DNA from: an uncultured Ruminococcus sp.
GTDB taxonomy: Bacteria > Bacillota > Clostridia > Oscillospirales > Ruminococcaceae
Assembly (NCBI GenBank): GCA_902783005.1
Contig: CACZPI010000025.1
Span: forward strand, 1-51,033
DNA length: 51,033 nucleotides
Direction: 5' to 3'
Within the stretch, counting starts at the first letter, position 1, and each line of letters starts with the position of its first letter. A model generated the notes under the pieces. The model searched no databases, was not told the DNA's origin, and worked only from the letters and a program-made list of their open reading frames with translations. A program made the translations under genes and the position numbers. Shown in pieces: positions 25,097 through 34,109 of the stretch.

Positions 25097-25125
25097 TTGA
25101 CTTTTCGGTTCGTTTATTGTATAAT
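25097..25125 (+). promoter_or_regulatory. Promoter of the hydrolase-kinase-CotH operon
   Basis: TTGACT (25097-25102), 17 bases, TATAAT (25120-25125). Confidence 0.85.
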
Positions 25126-25157
25126 ATAGCAAAGCAACTGCAAAGGAGCAGAGGACT

Positions 25158-25937
25158 ATGGACAATCCGATTCACATGCAGGAGGTTTTCTTTACCAGAG
25201 ACGGCACCCCCATCACGGGTGAATGGTACACCCCTGCCCACGGCACAGCGCCGTATCCGGCCGTCATCCTGTCCCACGGATTCGCGGACTGCATGGACGG
25301 CACCCGCGCATTTGCCCGGGGGCTTGCACAGGCGGGCTTTGCTGCATGCATCTTTGATTTCATCGGCGGCAGCCTGCAAAGCCGCAGCGGCGGCTCGATG
25401 CAGGACATGTCCGTACTGACGGAGGCTGCGGATCTTGACGCCGTCATTCGCGGCGTACTGGAAATACCGGAGGCGGATCCGGACAGGCTTTTCCTGCTCG
25501 GTGCCAGCCAGGGCGGCTTTGTCTCGACCTATGCGGCAGCAAGGCATCCGGAGGTGCGAGGGCTTGTGCTTCTGTTCCCGGCCTATGTCCTGCAGGAGGA
25601 TGCCCGCAAGCGCGTGAGTGCGCCCGGCTATGTCCCGGGAGAATGCCGCATCATGGGGCAGCCGGTGGGAGCCGTCTATGACAGGGATGCCCTGTCCTTT
25701 GATATTTTTGACAGCATCCGGGCATTTGACCGCCCCGTCCTGCTGCTGCACGGCACAGCCGATACCATTGTGCCGATCAGCTGGTCGGAGCGGGCATCGG
25801 ATACCTTTCCGGATGCCCGTCTGGTCGTGATCCCCGATGCGGGGCACGGCTTTATTGGTGCGGATGAACGCACGGCACTCGATGCCGTGACGGAATTCCT
25901 GCGCCGCATCACAGAGAACGGAGGAGAAAATCTATGA
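25158..25937 (+). CDS. Alpha/beta hydrolase (cytoplasmic esterase)
   Basis: A 259-residue alpha/beta-hydrolase without signal peptide. The oxyanion region is SHGFADCMDG, the nucleophile Ser117 sits in LLGASQGG, and Asp202 (HGTADTIVPI) and His230 (DAGHGF) complete the triad. The size and motif set match the esterase/cinnamoyl-esterase-like group that cleaves small esters, possibly feruloyl or acetyl groups from imported oligosaccharides; this is inference. First gene of a tight three-gene operon; its stop overlaps the next start by 4 bases. Confidence 0.9.
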   Translation: MDNPIHMQEVFFTRDGTPITGEWYTPAHGTAPYPAVILSHGFADCMDGTRAFARGLAQAGFAACIFDFIGGSLQSRSGGSMQDMSVLTEAADLDAVIRGVLEIPEADPDRLFLLGASQGGFVSTYAAARHPEVRGLVLLFPAYVLQEDARKRVSAPGYVPGECRIMGQPVGAVYDRDALSFDIFDSIRAFDRPVLLLHGTADTIVPISWSERASDTFPDARLVVIPDAGHGFIGADERTALDAVTEFLRRITENGGENL

Positions 25938-26539
25938 GCAATACCATTATCACCGTCGGCCGTGAATTCGGCAGCGGCGGCCATGAAATTGCAGCGGATC
26001 TGGCCAGGAAGCTGGACATTCCGCTGTATGACAAGGAAATCCTGACAGAGGCAGCCAGAAATTCCGGCTTTTCCGAGGATGCCTTCATGGCATTCGATGA
26101 GACCCGGGAAAGCAGCCTGCTGTATGCACTGGCAACCGGAAACAGCCTCTACGGGCCGGAGCTGCCGCTGCCGGTGGTGCTTTGCCTGGAGCAGTTCCGG
26201 GCGATCGGTGAGCTGGCCGAAAAAGGCTCATGCGTTTTCGTCGGACGCTGCGCGGATTATGTGCTGCGCGAGCGGGAGGATGTGCTGAGCGTATTTGTCC
26301 ATGCACCGCTTGAAGCCCGTGTCAAGCGCATCTGTGACCTTCGCGGCATCAGCCGGCAGGAGGCGGAAAAGCTCATCATCCGTTCGGACAGGAAACGCGC
26401 CAATTACTACCAGCACTATACCGACTGGACATGGGGCGCCGCAAGCACCTATCATCTTTCCATCGACAGCAGTCTCACCGGGATCGACGGCGGCGTGGTC
26501 ATGATCGAGACGATGCTGCGGCTCAACGGGCTATTATGA
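25934..26539 (+). CDS. Cytidylate kinase-like protein
   Basis: A 201-residue P-loop protein of the cytidylate-kinase-like group (AAA_26). The P-loop is replaced by the family form TVGREFGSGGHEIA at residues 7-20, and the lid/Arg region is VKRICDLRGISRQEAEKLI followed by SDRKRANYYQHYT. It lacks the long NMP-binding insert of true Cmk, so the phosphate acceptor is unknown. It is joined by ATGA overlaps to the hydrolase before and the CotH lipoprotein after. Confidence 0.87.
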   Translation: MSNTIITVGREFGSGGHEIAADLARKLDIPLYDKEILTEAARNSGFSEDAFMAFDETRESSLLYALATGNSLYGPELPLPVVLCLEQFRAIGELAEKGSCVFVGRCADYVLREREDVLSVFVHAPLEARVKRICDLRGISRQEAEKLIIRSDRKRANYYQHYTDWTWGAASTYHLSIDSSLTGIDGGVVMIETMLRLNGLL

Positions 26540-28128
26540 GATCCGCCCGCAGAATCCTCCCGCTGCTTCTGGCGCTGGTGCTCACAGGCTGCACCGTGCA
26601 GAATGCGCCTTCCCAGCCGGAGGAACCGGATTCCGGAACCGCCTCGGAAACTGCCGCAGAAGCCGAGCCCTACCTGACGGGCGATGTGCTGCCGGTGCTT
26701 TCCATTGAAACGAAGAGTCAGGCGGAAAATGTGATGGATTTCGTCACCGAACCTGTCGCGGAGCATGTGGCAAAGTCCATTGCCTCCTGGACGCCGGGCT
26801 ACAAGATGCCGCCCGCGCCGTATTATGAAGCCTGCACAGTAACGCTCACGGATGCCGGCGGCAAGGTGCTGCTGTCGGGTGCCGATGCGGATGTGAAGGT
26901 GCGCGGCAACTGGACAACGACCTACAACAAAAAGCCCCTGCGCCTGAAATTCGCGGAGGGACAGGAAATGCTGGGGCTGAATGACGATGCATCGCTGAAA
27001 AACTGGGTACTCCTTGCCGAATACAAGGACGGCTCGATGCTGCGCAACAAGGCTGCACTGGAGATCTCACAGAGCATTCTGGGGAAGGACGGGCTGTATT
27101 CCGCGGATGCAGCGCTTGTCGAGGTCGAGATCAACGGGCAGTACTGGGGCGTATACCTTCTGACGGAGCAGCAGCAGGTCAATGCCGACCGCGTTGCCGT
27201 CACCAAGCCCGAAAACGGCTATGAAGGCACGGACATCGGCTATTTCCTGGAATATGACGGCTATTTCACGCAGGAGGATGCGCTGCATGCCTTTGCGGTC
27301 GATTATGCCGGGAATGCACCGCTGGTTCCCTTTGACGGGGAGGACGGCGGCGGCAGGACACTTGCCCCGCTGCCGGCCATGCGGGACAAGCAGGTGGGCA
27401 TGAGCATCAAGAGCGACATCTATTCGCAGGAGCAGCATGATTTCATCGAGCATTTCGTCTGCGGCGCCTATGAGATCCTGTATGCTGCCGCCTACGAGGA
27501 CAAGGCACTGGCCTTCAATGCAGATTTCACGGAGATAGCGGAGGATCCCTCCCTCACCCCGCAGCAGGCCGCAGAGCAGGTGATAAATGCAGAATCCCTT
27601 GCGGACATGTACATCATCAGCGAGCTGACATGCGACGCGGACATTTACTGGTCGAGCTTCTTCCTCGATGCGGATTTCGGTGCAGACGGCGACAAACGGC
27701 TGACCTTTGAAGCGCCGTGGGATTTTGATTCCGCGATGGGCAACAAGAACCGCTGCCCCGACGGCACGGGATTCTATGCCGCGAATATCCTGAAGGATGT
27801 GAACGATCAGTATGACACCATCAATCCGTGGCTTGCGGTGCTGATGTATGAGGACTGGTTCCGGGACATCATCCGGGACAGATGGACGGCTGCCTATGAT
27901 GCGGGAGTCTTTTCCGATGCATGTGCGCAGATCCGTGCGGATGCGCAGACGCTGGAGCCTGCCTTCACGCGCAATTACCGCAGATGGGACAATCTTTTGC
28001 ACAATGAGGCCAGAAACGAGCTGTCCCGCCGCGCCGCACACTGCCGGACACAGGCAGAGGCAGCGGATTATCTCGCGGAATGGCTGGAGACCCGTGTGGC
28101 ATTTCTCAACGATTACTGGCATGCATAA
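26536..28128 (+). CDS. CotH-family lipoprotein
   Basis: A 530-residue protein. Signal II peptide with lipobox VLTGC near residue 18, then an acidic linker and a CotH domain: a KVRGNWTTTYNKKPLRLKF strand pair, NWVLLAEYKDGSMLRNKAAL, GQYWGVYLLTEQQQVN, and the metal-binding motif APWDFDSAMGN near residue 397. It should be an extracellular, lipid-anchored member of the atypical CotH kinase family. Compared with the CotH protein at 13426 it has the same core but a lipid anchor instead of two membrane segments. Start overlaps the kinase-like gene (ATGA). Confidence 0.89.
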   Translation: MRSARRILPLLLALVLTGCTVQNAPSQPEEPDSGTASETAAEAEPYLTGDVLPVLSIETKSQAENVMDFVTEPVAEHVAKSIASWTPGYKMPPAPYYEACTVTLTDAGGKVLLSGADADVKVRGNWTTTYNKKPLRLKFAEGQEMLGLNDDASLKNWVLLAEYKDGSMLRNKAALEISQSILGKDGLYSADAALVEVEINGQYWGVYLLTEQQQVNADRVAVTKPENGYEGTDIGYFLEYDGYFTQEDALHAFAVDYAGNAPLVPFDGEDGGGRTLAPLPAMRDKQVGMSIKSDIYSQEQHDFIEHFVCGAYEILYAAAYEDKALAFNADFTEIAEDPSLTPQQAAEQVINAESLADMYIISELTCDADIYWSSFFLDADFGADGDKRLTFEAPWDFDSAMGNKNRCPDGTGFYAANILKDVNDQYDTINPWLAVLMYEDWFRDIIRDRWTAAYDAGVFSDACAQIRADAQTLEPAFTRNYRRWDNLLHNEARNELSRRAAHCRTQAEAADYLAEWLETRVAFLNDYWHA

Positions 28129-28134
28129 ACAAAT

Positions 28135-28168
28135 GCCCTCTCCGTTCTGTACGGAGAGGGCTCTTTTT
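28135..28168. terminator. Terminator shared by convergent genes
   Basis: GCCCTCTCCGT-TCTGT-ACGGAGAGGGC followed by TCTTTTT on the plus strand. The stop of the minus-strand lipoprotein lies inside the T-run, so the hairpin sits just downstream of both genes. Confidence 0.9.
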
Positions 28169-29510
28169 AATTGAGCATCGGGTCAAAATCATTCAGCATG
28201 ATGCCGCTGCCTGCGCCGGAGGTGTACTGGAACGAGACCATTCCGGAGCTGTACACAATGCTGGAAGGCTCCACACCCTCCTGCGATTTGAGCAGGGAGA
28301 TCAGCGCATCTGCCTTCTCTGCCTCGGTGGAAAGCTGCCGGAATGCATCCGATCCCATGAGCTCCTCGATCGCCGCATCCACGCGCTCCATATCACTCAT
28401 TTCCCGGTCGGTGAACGATTCCATCACCGTGATGGTGAACGGCTCCGAACGGTGTACGGTACCGTTCTCCTCAAATTCCGCGTAATAGGAATATTCTGCG
28501 CTCTCAGACGCATCCGGATCCGTGTCAATGTCCGTATTTACCTTGAACCGACAATTATACACGCCGTCTCCCTGAATGGTATCCCCGACCTTCTCATAGT
28601 CAGCCAGATCATACAGCACGGCAGCCGTTTCCCCGTTCGCAGCGTCGATCAGCGCTACCTCCTGCGGATTATATTCCGCCGGTACCTCCGCATACCAGAT
28701 CACCTCAGGATCATCCCGCCCGATCAGCAGCTCCCGTTCACTGGCACGCAGCAGAATGTCATACTGTGCGTCATCAGTCTCCTGTGAAGGCACATTGCCG
28801 GATCCGGTTTCCTCCGGGATCAGGGAAACCTGGCGTTTCTGGTTCCATTCCGGGCGGGTGGAGACCAGATGATTCTCCCGGTCGATCAGATAGCAGTACC
28901 AGCCCAGCTCGGCTGTTGTATCATCGAGCATGGTGACCGCATAATACTCATAGATCACGCACTTGATCTCCGCATCGTCCCGGAATCTGCGGCACAGCAT
29001 TTTCTCGTCATGCGCCAGAATATCAAAATTGCGCCGGATGCTCTGCTCGTCCATCGCGCCGGTATAATAGGCATAGTCATTGCCGGACAGCAGGAAATCC
29101 CGCGGGAGCAGCTCCTTCGTCCCGCCGTTTTCATAGAGCTGGTACAGGTCGGTCTCCTCGATCAGCTCGCAGTCTCCGTTCGGATGCATCTGCGCATACC
29201 ATGCCACCGGAACGCTCGTTTCGGGTGCCATCACGACCGTATAATCCCCGTCCGCCGGCAGGTAATAGTCCGGAATGCGGCTGGTATTGGGCTCCTGTGA
29301 CTGTGCCAGGGCGATCACCTGTGCATCGGTGATGCTGTCGAATTCCGGGAATTCCGCATTGACTGCGGCGGTTGTTTCCTCCGGTACAGTTGCTTCCGTC
29401 TCCGCAGGGGGCAGGGTATCGGCGGGGGTCAGGCGGTCTTCATTCTCCGCAGCGCGGCCGCATCCGGTCAGAAGCAGCAGCGCCAGGAGCATCGGGATCA
29501 TTTTTTTCAT
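28167..29510 (-). CDS. Putative lipoprotein, unknown function
   Basis: A 447-residue protein with signal II peptide and lipobox LLTGC near residue 15, then a Thr/Glu/Pro linker (TLPPAETEATVPEETTA). The rest is acidic and tyrosine-rich with several possible repeats around YYLPADGDYTVVMAPE, VIYEYYAVTMLDDTTAELG and YDLADYEKVGDTIQGDGVY; the last resembles a beta-sandwich interface domain seen in surface proteins. A helical tail follows (DRLEMSDM-type and EAEKADALISLL). The start at 29510 is chosen because the lipoprotein signal begins there. I do not recognise the family. Confidence 0.75.
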   Translation of the reverse strand: MKKMIPMLLALLLLTGCGRAAENEDRLTPADTLPPAETEATVPEETTAAVNAEFPEFDSITDAQVIALAQSQEPNTSRIPDYYLPADGDYTVVMAPETSVPVAWYAQMHPNGDCELIEETDLYQLYENGGTKELLPRDFLLSGNDYAYYTGAMDEQSIRRNFDILAHDEKMLCRRFRDDAEIKCVIYEYYAVTMLDDTTAELGWYCYLIDRENHLVSTRPEWNQKRQVSLIPEETGSGNVPSQETDDAQYDILLRASERELLIGRDDPEVIWYAEVPAEYNPQEVALIDAANGETAAVLYDLADYEKVGDTIQGDGVYNCRFKVNTDIDTDPDASESAEYSYYAEFEENGTVHRSEPFTITVMESFTDREMSDMERVDAAIEELMGSDAFRQLSTEAEKADALISLLKSQEGVEPSSIVYSSGMVSFQYTSGAGSGIMLNDFDPMLN

Positions 29511-29611
29511 GGGGGGTCCTCCGTTCTTTTGCATTCTGTCTGTGTTACGCATCAGGGGGCGGGTTTGTATGGTGATTTTCAAAAAAATCTGCCCCGCCTG
29601 TCTCTGTATTC

Positions 29612-29640
29612 AGTATACCATAGATCTCCCGGCGCGTCAA
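29612..29640 (-). promoter_or_regulatory. Promoter of the lipoprotein gene at 28167
   Basis: TTGACG (29635-29640), 17 bases, TATACT (29612-29617) on the minus strand. Confidence 0.8.
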
Positions 29641-29671
29641 GACGGTGTCCGGACAAAGCTGCGCCGCCGTA

Positions 29672-29700
29672 TTGACAAGCTGCGGAAAATCGTGTATACT
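29672..29700 (+). promoter_or_regulatory. Promoter of the acylphosphatase gene
   Basis: TTGACA (29672-29677), 17 bases, TATACT (29695-29700). Confidence 0.85.
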
Positions 29701-29762
29701 GATACTGATTCCGGAAGCTGCAACAGACATGCAGTCTGAAACAAGATCCACAGGAGGCACAT

Positions 29763-30032
29763 ATGGAAAAAATCCGCAGACATCTGATCTTTCACGGCTA
29801 TGTACAGGGCGTGGGCTTTCGCTGGAAGGCATGCAGTACGGCGCGGCATTACGGCATTTCCGGGTGGGTGCGCAATCTCGACGACGGCTCGGTCGAAATG
29901 GAGGCGGAGGGAACGCCGCAGGACATCGAGGATCTGATCGAAGCACTCGACCGCCATGCATGGGGGCATGTGGATTCTGTCGAATCCAGAACGATCCCCG
30001 TTCACGGCGATTACAGCTTTGAGGTGCGGTAA
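29763..30032 (+). CDS. acyP: Acylphosphatase
   Basis: An 89-residue protein of typical acylphosphatase size and sequence. The phosphate loop is GYVQGVGFRW with catalytic Arg20, and the second catalytic residue is Asn38 in GWVRNLDDGSVEM. It hydrolyses acyl phosphates such as acetyl or carbamoyl phosphate in the cytoplasm. Monocistronic, with its own promoter and a strong terminator. Confidence 0.96.
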   Translation: MEKIRRHLIFHGYVQGVGFRWKACSTARHYGISGWVRNLDDGSVEMEAEGTPQDIEDLIEALDRHAWGHVDSVESRTIPVHGDYSFEVR

Positions 30033-30054
30033 GCGCCGCAGCCCCCCAAAAAAC

Positions 30055-30090
30055 AAAAGCTCCTGAAGCGGCAATGCTTCAGGAGCTTTT
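30055..30090. terminator. Bidirectional terminator
   Basis: AAAAGCTCCTGAAGC (30055-30069) pairs perfectly with GCTTCAGGAGCTTTT (30076-30090), giving T-tracts on both strands between the convergent acylphosphatase and GH5 genes. Confidence 0.92.
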
Positions 30091-30096
30091 CATTCA

Positions 30097-31062
30097 TCAT
30101 AACAGCGTGAGCAATTCTTCCCGAACACCGTCCAGGCGGGCATCGGAAAGGCCGAAATCCAGCTCTTTGTAATTCCAGACACAGCGTGCGATCGCATAGC
30201 GTTCATAGACAGCATGAATGGTGCGCAGCCATGCGAGGGTATCCTCCGGGGAAATGAGATTGATGCAGCCGTATTCGCCGCAGTAAAGCCCTGTGTGCTC
30301 CTGCTCTGCCTTTGCAATGGCACCGGAGAAGAGCTCCTCGAAATATGCCTCATCAATGCCCGCCTGCGCAAACGGGATGCGCTTTGCCGGGTCGATGGCA
30401 TCCGTCCAGTAGGCTCCCTGGTGGGTGAATACCAGCGGCTCATAGCAATGCATATTGTACACAACACGGTCATCATACGGCGCATCCAGGGCACCGACCG
30501 TCAGGGCGCTGTTATTGTGGTAGCTGCCGACCAGAATCAGCGTTTCCGGCGCATACAGACGGATGCGGGCAATGCATGTCCTGACAATGCGGTTCCATGC
30601 ATCTATGTACGAGGCATCCGTCACCTCATTGAGCAGCTCAAAGGCAATGGATTCCGGGCAGCTTCCGAAGCCCCGCGCCAGCGCCTCCCACAGCCTGTAA
30701 AAGCGTTCCTGATACGCCTCGCTTTCAAAGAAGCCGTGCTCGTCCTCGCCGTAGTCATCAAAGGAAAAGCCGGCCGTCTTATGCAGGTCGATCACCAGCT
30801 TCAGGCCGTTTTTCAGGCATTGTGCATGCGCCCATGTCAGCCGCGCAAAGCCGGATTCACAGATGGTGCCGTCCGGATTCTCCAGAATATTGTAATCTAC
30901 CGGAACGCGGACATGATCGAGTCCCCAGGAAGCGATCTTTACAAAATCCTCCTCCGTAATGAATCCATTCAGCCTTTCCTCGCTATAGTCACACTGAGAC
31001 AGCCATCCGCCAAGATTGATCCCCCGGTAAAATCCGTATTCCTTCATCTGATTGATGCGCAT
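30097..31062 (-). CDS. Cytoplasmic GH5-family glycosidase
   Basis: A 321-residue protein with no signal peptide or dockerin. GH5 landmarks: FYRGINLGGWLSQ, WGLDHVRVPVDY, acid/base Glu146 in ELLNEVTD, YNMHCYEPL and nucleophile Glu263 in YCGEYGC. The RGINLGGW start is found in exo-1,3-glucanase- and beta-glucosidase-like GH5 enzymes. As it lacks secretion signals it should act on imported oligosaccharides. Start: ATG at 31062 with AAAGGCGG upstream; an internal ATG at 31047 is an alternative. Confidence 0.9.
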   Translation of the reverse strand: MRINQMKEYGFYRGINLGGWLSQCDYSEERLNGFITEEDFVKIASWGLDHVRVPVDYNILENPDGTICESGFARLTWAHAQCLKNGLKLVIDLHKTAGFSFDDYGEDEHGFFESEAYQERFYRLWEALARGFGSCPESIAFELLNEVTDASYIDAWNRIVRTCIARIRLYAPETLILVGSYHNNSALTVGALDAPYDDRVVYNMHCYEPLVFTHQGAYWTDAIDPAKRIPFAQAGIDEAYFEELFSGAIAKAEQEHTGLYCGEYGCINLISPEDTLAWLRTIHAVYERYAIARCVWNYKELDFGLSDARLDGVREELLTLL

Positions 31063-31162
31063 GGTGCATCCGCCTTTCTGTTTCTCTGATTCCGGGTTGT
31101 CCGGTCAGCTTTATTATAGCACGGATGCACCGGATAAGGATAGTAAAATCTTGTCCTTTCTG

Positions 31163-31372
31163 TCACGATTCTGCCCCCGTTTGCTCTTCCACGGCAAAAT
31201 CCTCCCCCAGCTCCCCCGCCGCATCCGCCAGAGAGCCGAGAAATGCCGTGATCTCTGTAAAGGCCGGGACTGTCACCTCAAAGGTATGCGGCTTGTCCGG
31301 CTCCAGCACGATCACCCGCAGCCCGCCAAGCAGCAGCAATCCCGCCAGACATCCGGCCAGCAGTTTTTTCAT
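31163..31372 (-). CDS. Small secreted or membrane-anchored protein
   Basis: A 69-residue protein. MKKLLAGCLAGLLLLGGLRVIV is a clear signal or anchor sequence; a Cys at residue 8 is not in a convincing lipobox. The short mature part is acidic (LADAAGELGEDFAVEEQ). Start: ATG at 31372 behind AAGGGAGG. No homologous family recognised. It lies upstream of, and divergent from, the copper ATPase. Confidence 0.6.
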   Translation of the reverse strand: MKKLLAGCLAGLLLLGGLRVIVLEPDKPHTFEVTVPAFTEITAFLGSLADAAGELGEDFAVEEQTGAES

Positions 31373-31436
31373 GCGCTGCGCCTCCCTTCTTTTGCAATAG
31401 TATATCGCAGCCGCGGGGAATTTATGAGCGCCGGGA

Positions 31437-31465
31437 TTGATTTTCCTGTGCAACAGTGGTATAAT
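31437..31465 (+). promoter_or_regulatory. Promoter of the copper ATPase gene
   Basis: TTGATT (31437-31442), 17 bases, TATAAT (31460-31465). No CsoR- or CopY-type operator was recognised. Confidence 0.8.
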
Positions 31466-31500
31466 AGAAGCAGAACAAACCGACAGAAAGAAGGGATTCT

Positions 31501-34002
31501 TTGGAAAAATATGAAGTCACCGGCATGAGCTGTGCCGCATGCAGCACCAGAGTGGAAAAGGCCGTCTCCGCCGTTCCGGGCGTGACCGCCTGCGCGGTGA
31601 ATCTCCTGACCAATTCCATGGGTGTAGAGGGCAGCGCTTCCGATGCCGCCATTATCCGCGCCGTCGAGGAAGCAGGCTACGGCGCCTCACGGATGGGCAC
31701 CAATCAAACCGATACCGCAAAGGAGGAGGCACTTGCCGACCGGGATACACCGGTGCTCAGGCGGCGCCTGATCGCATCACTGGGATTTCTGCTGTTCCTG
31801 ATGTACCTCTCCATGGGACATATGCTCGGGCTGCCCATGCCCGCATTCCTCCACGGCAATCCCCTTGCCTCCGGCATTCTCCAGATGCTGCTTGCAGGGA
31901 TCGTCATGGTCATCAACCAGAAATTCTTCATCAGCGGGTTCCGCGGTCTCCTGCACTGCGCCCCGAATATGGATACGCTGGTCGCCCTCGGATCGGGGGG
32001 ATCCTTCCTGTGGAGCGTGTGGGTGCTGATACGCTCCTCGGAAGCCTATCTGACCGGCACGGCTGCGGCGGGGGATCTGTATTTTGAAAGCGCCGCCATG
32101 ATCGTGACGCTCATCACCGTCGGCAAGCTCCTGGAAGCCCGTTCCAAGGGCAGGACGACCGATGCTCTGCGCAGCCTCATGCAGCTTGCACCGGAGACGG
32201 CGACCGTCATCCGGGACGGACAGGAGCTTGTGATCCCCGCAGAGCAGGTGCATCCGGGCGATGTATTCGCGGTGCGTCCCGGGGAACGCATTCCGGTGGA
32301 CGGGATCGTTCTCGAAGGGCAGAGCGCCGTCAATGAAGCCGCCCTCACCGGCGAGAGCATCCCCGCGGACAAAGCCCCCGGCGATGCGGTATCGGCAGCA
32401 ACGATCAACCAGTCCGGCTATCTGCGCTGTGAAGCCACCCGCGTCGGGGAGGACACCGCGCTGGCACAGATCATCCGCATGGTCAGCGATGCAGCAGCCA
32501 CCAAGGCACCCATCGCCAAGCTCGCTGACCGCGTTTCGGGCATCTTTGTACCGGCTGTCATCGGCATTGCGCTTGTCACGCTTGTGATCTGGCTGCTGGC
32601 CGGGCAGACTGCGGGCTTTGCGCTGGCGCGTGCCATTTCGGTGCTGGTCATCAGCTGCCCGTGTGCCCTCGGCCTTGCCACGCCGGTCTCCATCATGGTC
32701 GGCAGCGGCGTCGGCGCGAAAAACGGCATTCTCTTCAAGACCGCCGTTTCCCTGGAGCAGGCCGGAAAGGCACAGATCGCCGTGCTTGACAAGACCGGTA
32801 CGATCACGACCGGCGAGCCGCAGGTCACGGATGTCTTTCCTGCAAAGGATGCCGGTGCATTGCTCCGGACGGCGGCGGCGCTTGAACAGAAAAGCGAGCA
32901 TCCCCTTGCCGGAGCCGTCCTGCAATATGCCAAAAGCCAGGGCATTGCCCCGGAGGAGGTCACGGATTTTCGGGTGCTTCCCGGAAACGGCCTGACTGCG
33001 GTTCTTGACGGCGAGCAGATCGCCGGCGGCAATCTGCGATTCATCCAGAGCATGACCGGCATTTCCGGGGAAGCACAGGCACAGGCAGACGCCCTTGCAC
33101 AGGAGGGCAAGACGCCGCTGTTCTTTGCCGGGGACGGAGAGCTGCTCGGCATCATTGCCGTTGCCGATACCGTCCGGGAGGATTCTCCGGCTGCAGTGAA
33201 GCGCCTGCGGGACATGGGCATCCGCGTTGTGATGCTCACCGGCGACAACGAACGCACCGCCGCCGCCATCGGACAGCAGGCAGGTGTTGACCGGGTCATT
33301 GCCGGCGTTCTGCCCGACGGGAAGGAATCCGTGATCCGGCAGCTCCAGGCCGCCGGCAAGGTCATCATGATCGGTGACGGCATCAATGATGCCCCCGCCC
33401 TCACCCGCGCCGATACCGGCATGGCCATCGGTGCCGGGACAGATGTGGCGCTCGATGCCGCGGATGTCGTCCTGATGAAAAGCCGCCTGTCCGATGCCGC
33501 TGCTGCCATCGCGCTTTCCCGCGGGGTGCTGCGGAATATCCGGGAGAATCTGTTCTGGGCATTCATCTACAACATCATCGGCATTCCCCTTGCGGCGGGC
33601 GCCTATATTGCCGCCTTCGGATGGGAGCTCAATCCGATGTTCGGTGCTGCTGCCATGAGCCTGTCGAGCTTCTGCGTGGTAAGCAATGCCCTGCGGCTCA
33701 ATCTGCTGAACATCCGGGATGCAAGGCGTGACAGGGCACTGAGATCCCCCGTATCGCTGCCGGAGATCGACCTGCCGCAGCCGGCGGCCAAAACGCTTAC
33801 TTTGCATGTCGGCGGCATGATGTGCCCGCACTGCGAGGCGCGGGTGAAAAAGGCGCTTGAAGCGCTTCCGGAGGTCGTGTCCGCCGATGTCAGCCATACC
33901 GCAGGAACGGCCGAACTGACGCTGCATGCAGACGCATCCCCTGACGTACTGCAAAAGGCGGTGGAGGACGCCGGGTATACCCTGGAATCCGGAAACGGTT
34001 AA
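31501..34002 (+). CDS. copA: Copper-exporting P1B-type ATPase
   Basis: An 833-residue pump. An N-terminal HMA domain (GMSCAAC, Cys11/Cys14) is followed by membrane helices and the transport motif CPCALGLATP at about residue 386. The phosphorylation site is DKTGTITTGEP (Asp430), then SEHPLAGAV and GDGINDAPAL (about 625), and the last two helices. A second HMA domain lies at the extreme C-terminus (about 765-830, GMMCPHCEA, Cys775/Cys778), an unusual position. The only sensible start is a TTG at 31501 behind AGAAGGG; an ATG at codon 9 would cut into the first metal site. It should export Cu(I). The C-terminal domain closely resembles the separate chaperone at 5421-5630. Confidence 0.95.
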   Translation: MEKYEVTGMSCAACSTRVEKAVSAVPGVTACAVNLLTNSMGVEGSASDAAIIRAVEEAGYGASRMGTNQTDTAKEEALADRDTPVLRRRLIASLGFLLFLMYLSMGHMLGLPMPAFLHGNPLASGILQMLLAGIVMVINQKFFISGFRGLLHCAPNMDTLVALGSGGSFLWSVWVLIRSSEAYLTGTAAAGDLYFESAAMIVTLITVGKLLEARSKGRTTDALRSLMQLAPETATVIRDGQELVIPAEQVHPGDVFAVRPGERIPVDGIVLEGQSAVNEAALTGESIPADKAPGDAVSAATINQSGYLRCEATRVGEDTALAQIIRMVSDAAATKAPIAKLADRVSGIFVPAVIGIALVTLVIWLLAGQTAGFALARAISVLVISCPCALGLATPVSIMVGSGVGAKNGILFKTAVSLEQAGKAQIAVLDKTGTITTGEPQVTDVFPAKDAGALLRTAAALEQKSEHPLAGAVLQYAKSQGIAPEEVTDFRVLPGNGLTAVLDGEQIAGGNLRFIQSMTGISGEAQAQADALAQEGKTPLFFAGDGELLGIIAVADTVREDSPAAVKRLRDMGIRVVMLTGDNERTAAAIGQQAGVDRVIAGVLPDGKESVIRQLQAAGKVIMIGDGINDAPALTRADTGMAIGAGTDVALDAADVVLMKSRLSDAAAAIALSRGVLRNIRENLFWAFIYNIIGIPLAAGAYIAAFGWELNPMFGAAAMSLSSFCVVSNALRLNLLNIRDARRDRALRSPVSLPEIDLPQPAAKTLTLHVGGMMCPHCEARVKKALEALPEVVSADVSHTAGTAELTLHADASPDVLQKAVEDAGYTLESGNG

Positions 34003-34074
34003 TTTCAGAAATCGCAAAAACGGATGCGCATTATAGCATTATACAGTGCATAAAGTATGGCAGAATCCTGAAAA

Positions 34075-34104
34075 ACAGCCTTCCGCAGCTTTGCGGAAGG
34101 CTGT
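34075..34104 (-). terminator. Terminator of the serine acetyltransferase gene
   Basis: ACAGCCTTCCGCA and TGCGGAAGGCTGT arms (34075-34104), followed on the minus strand by TTTTTCAGG. It may also serve the convergent copA, but the plus side lacks a T-tract. Confidence 0.88.
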
Positions 34105-34109
34105 CTGTC

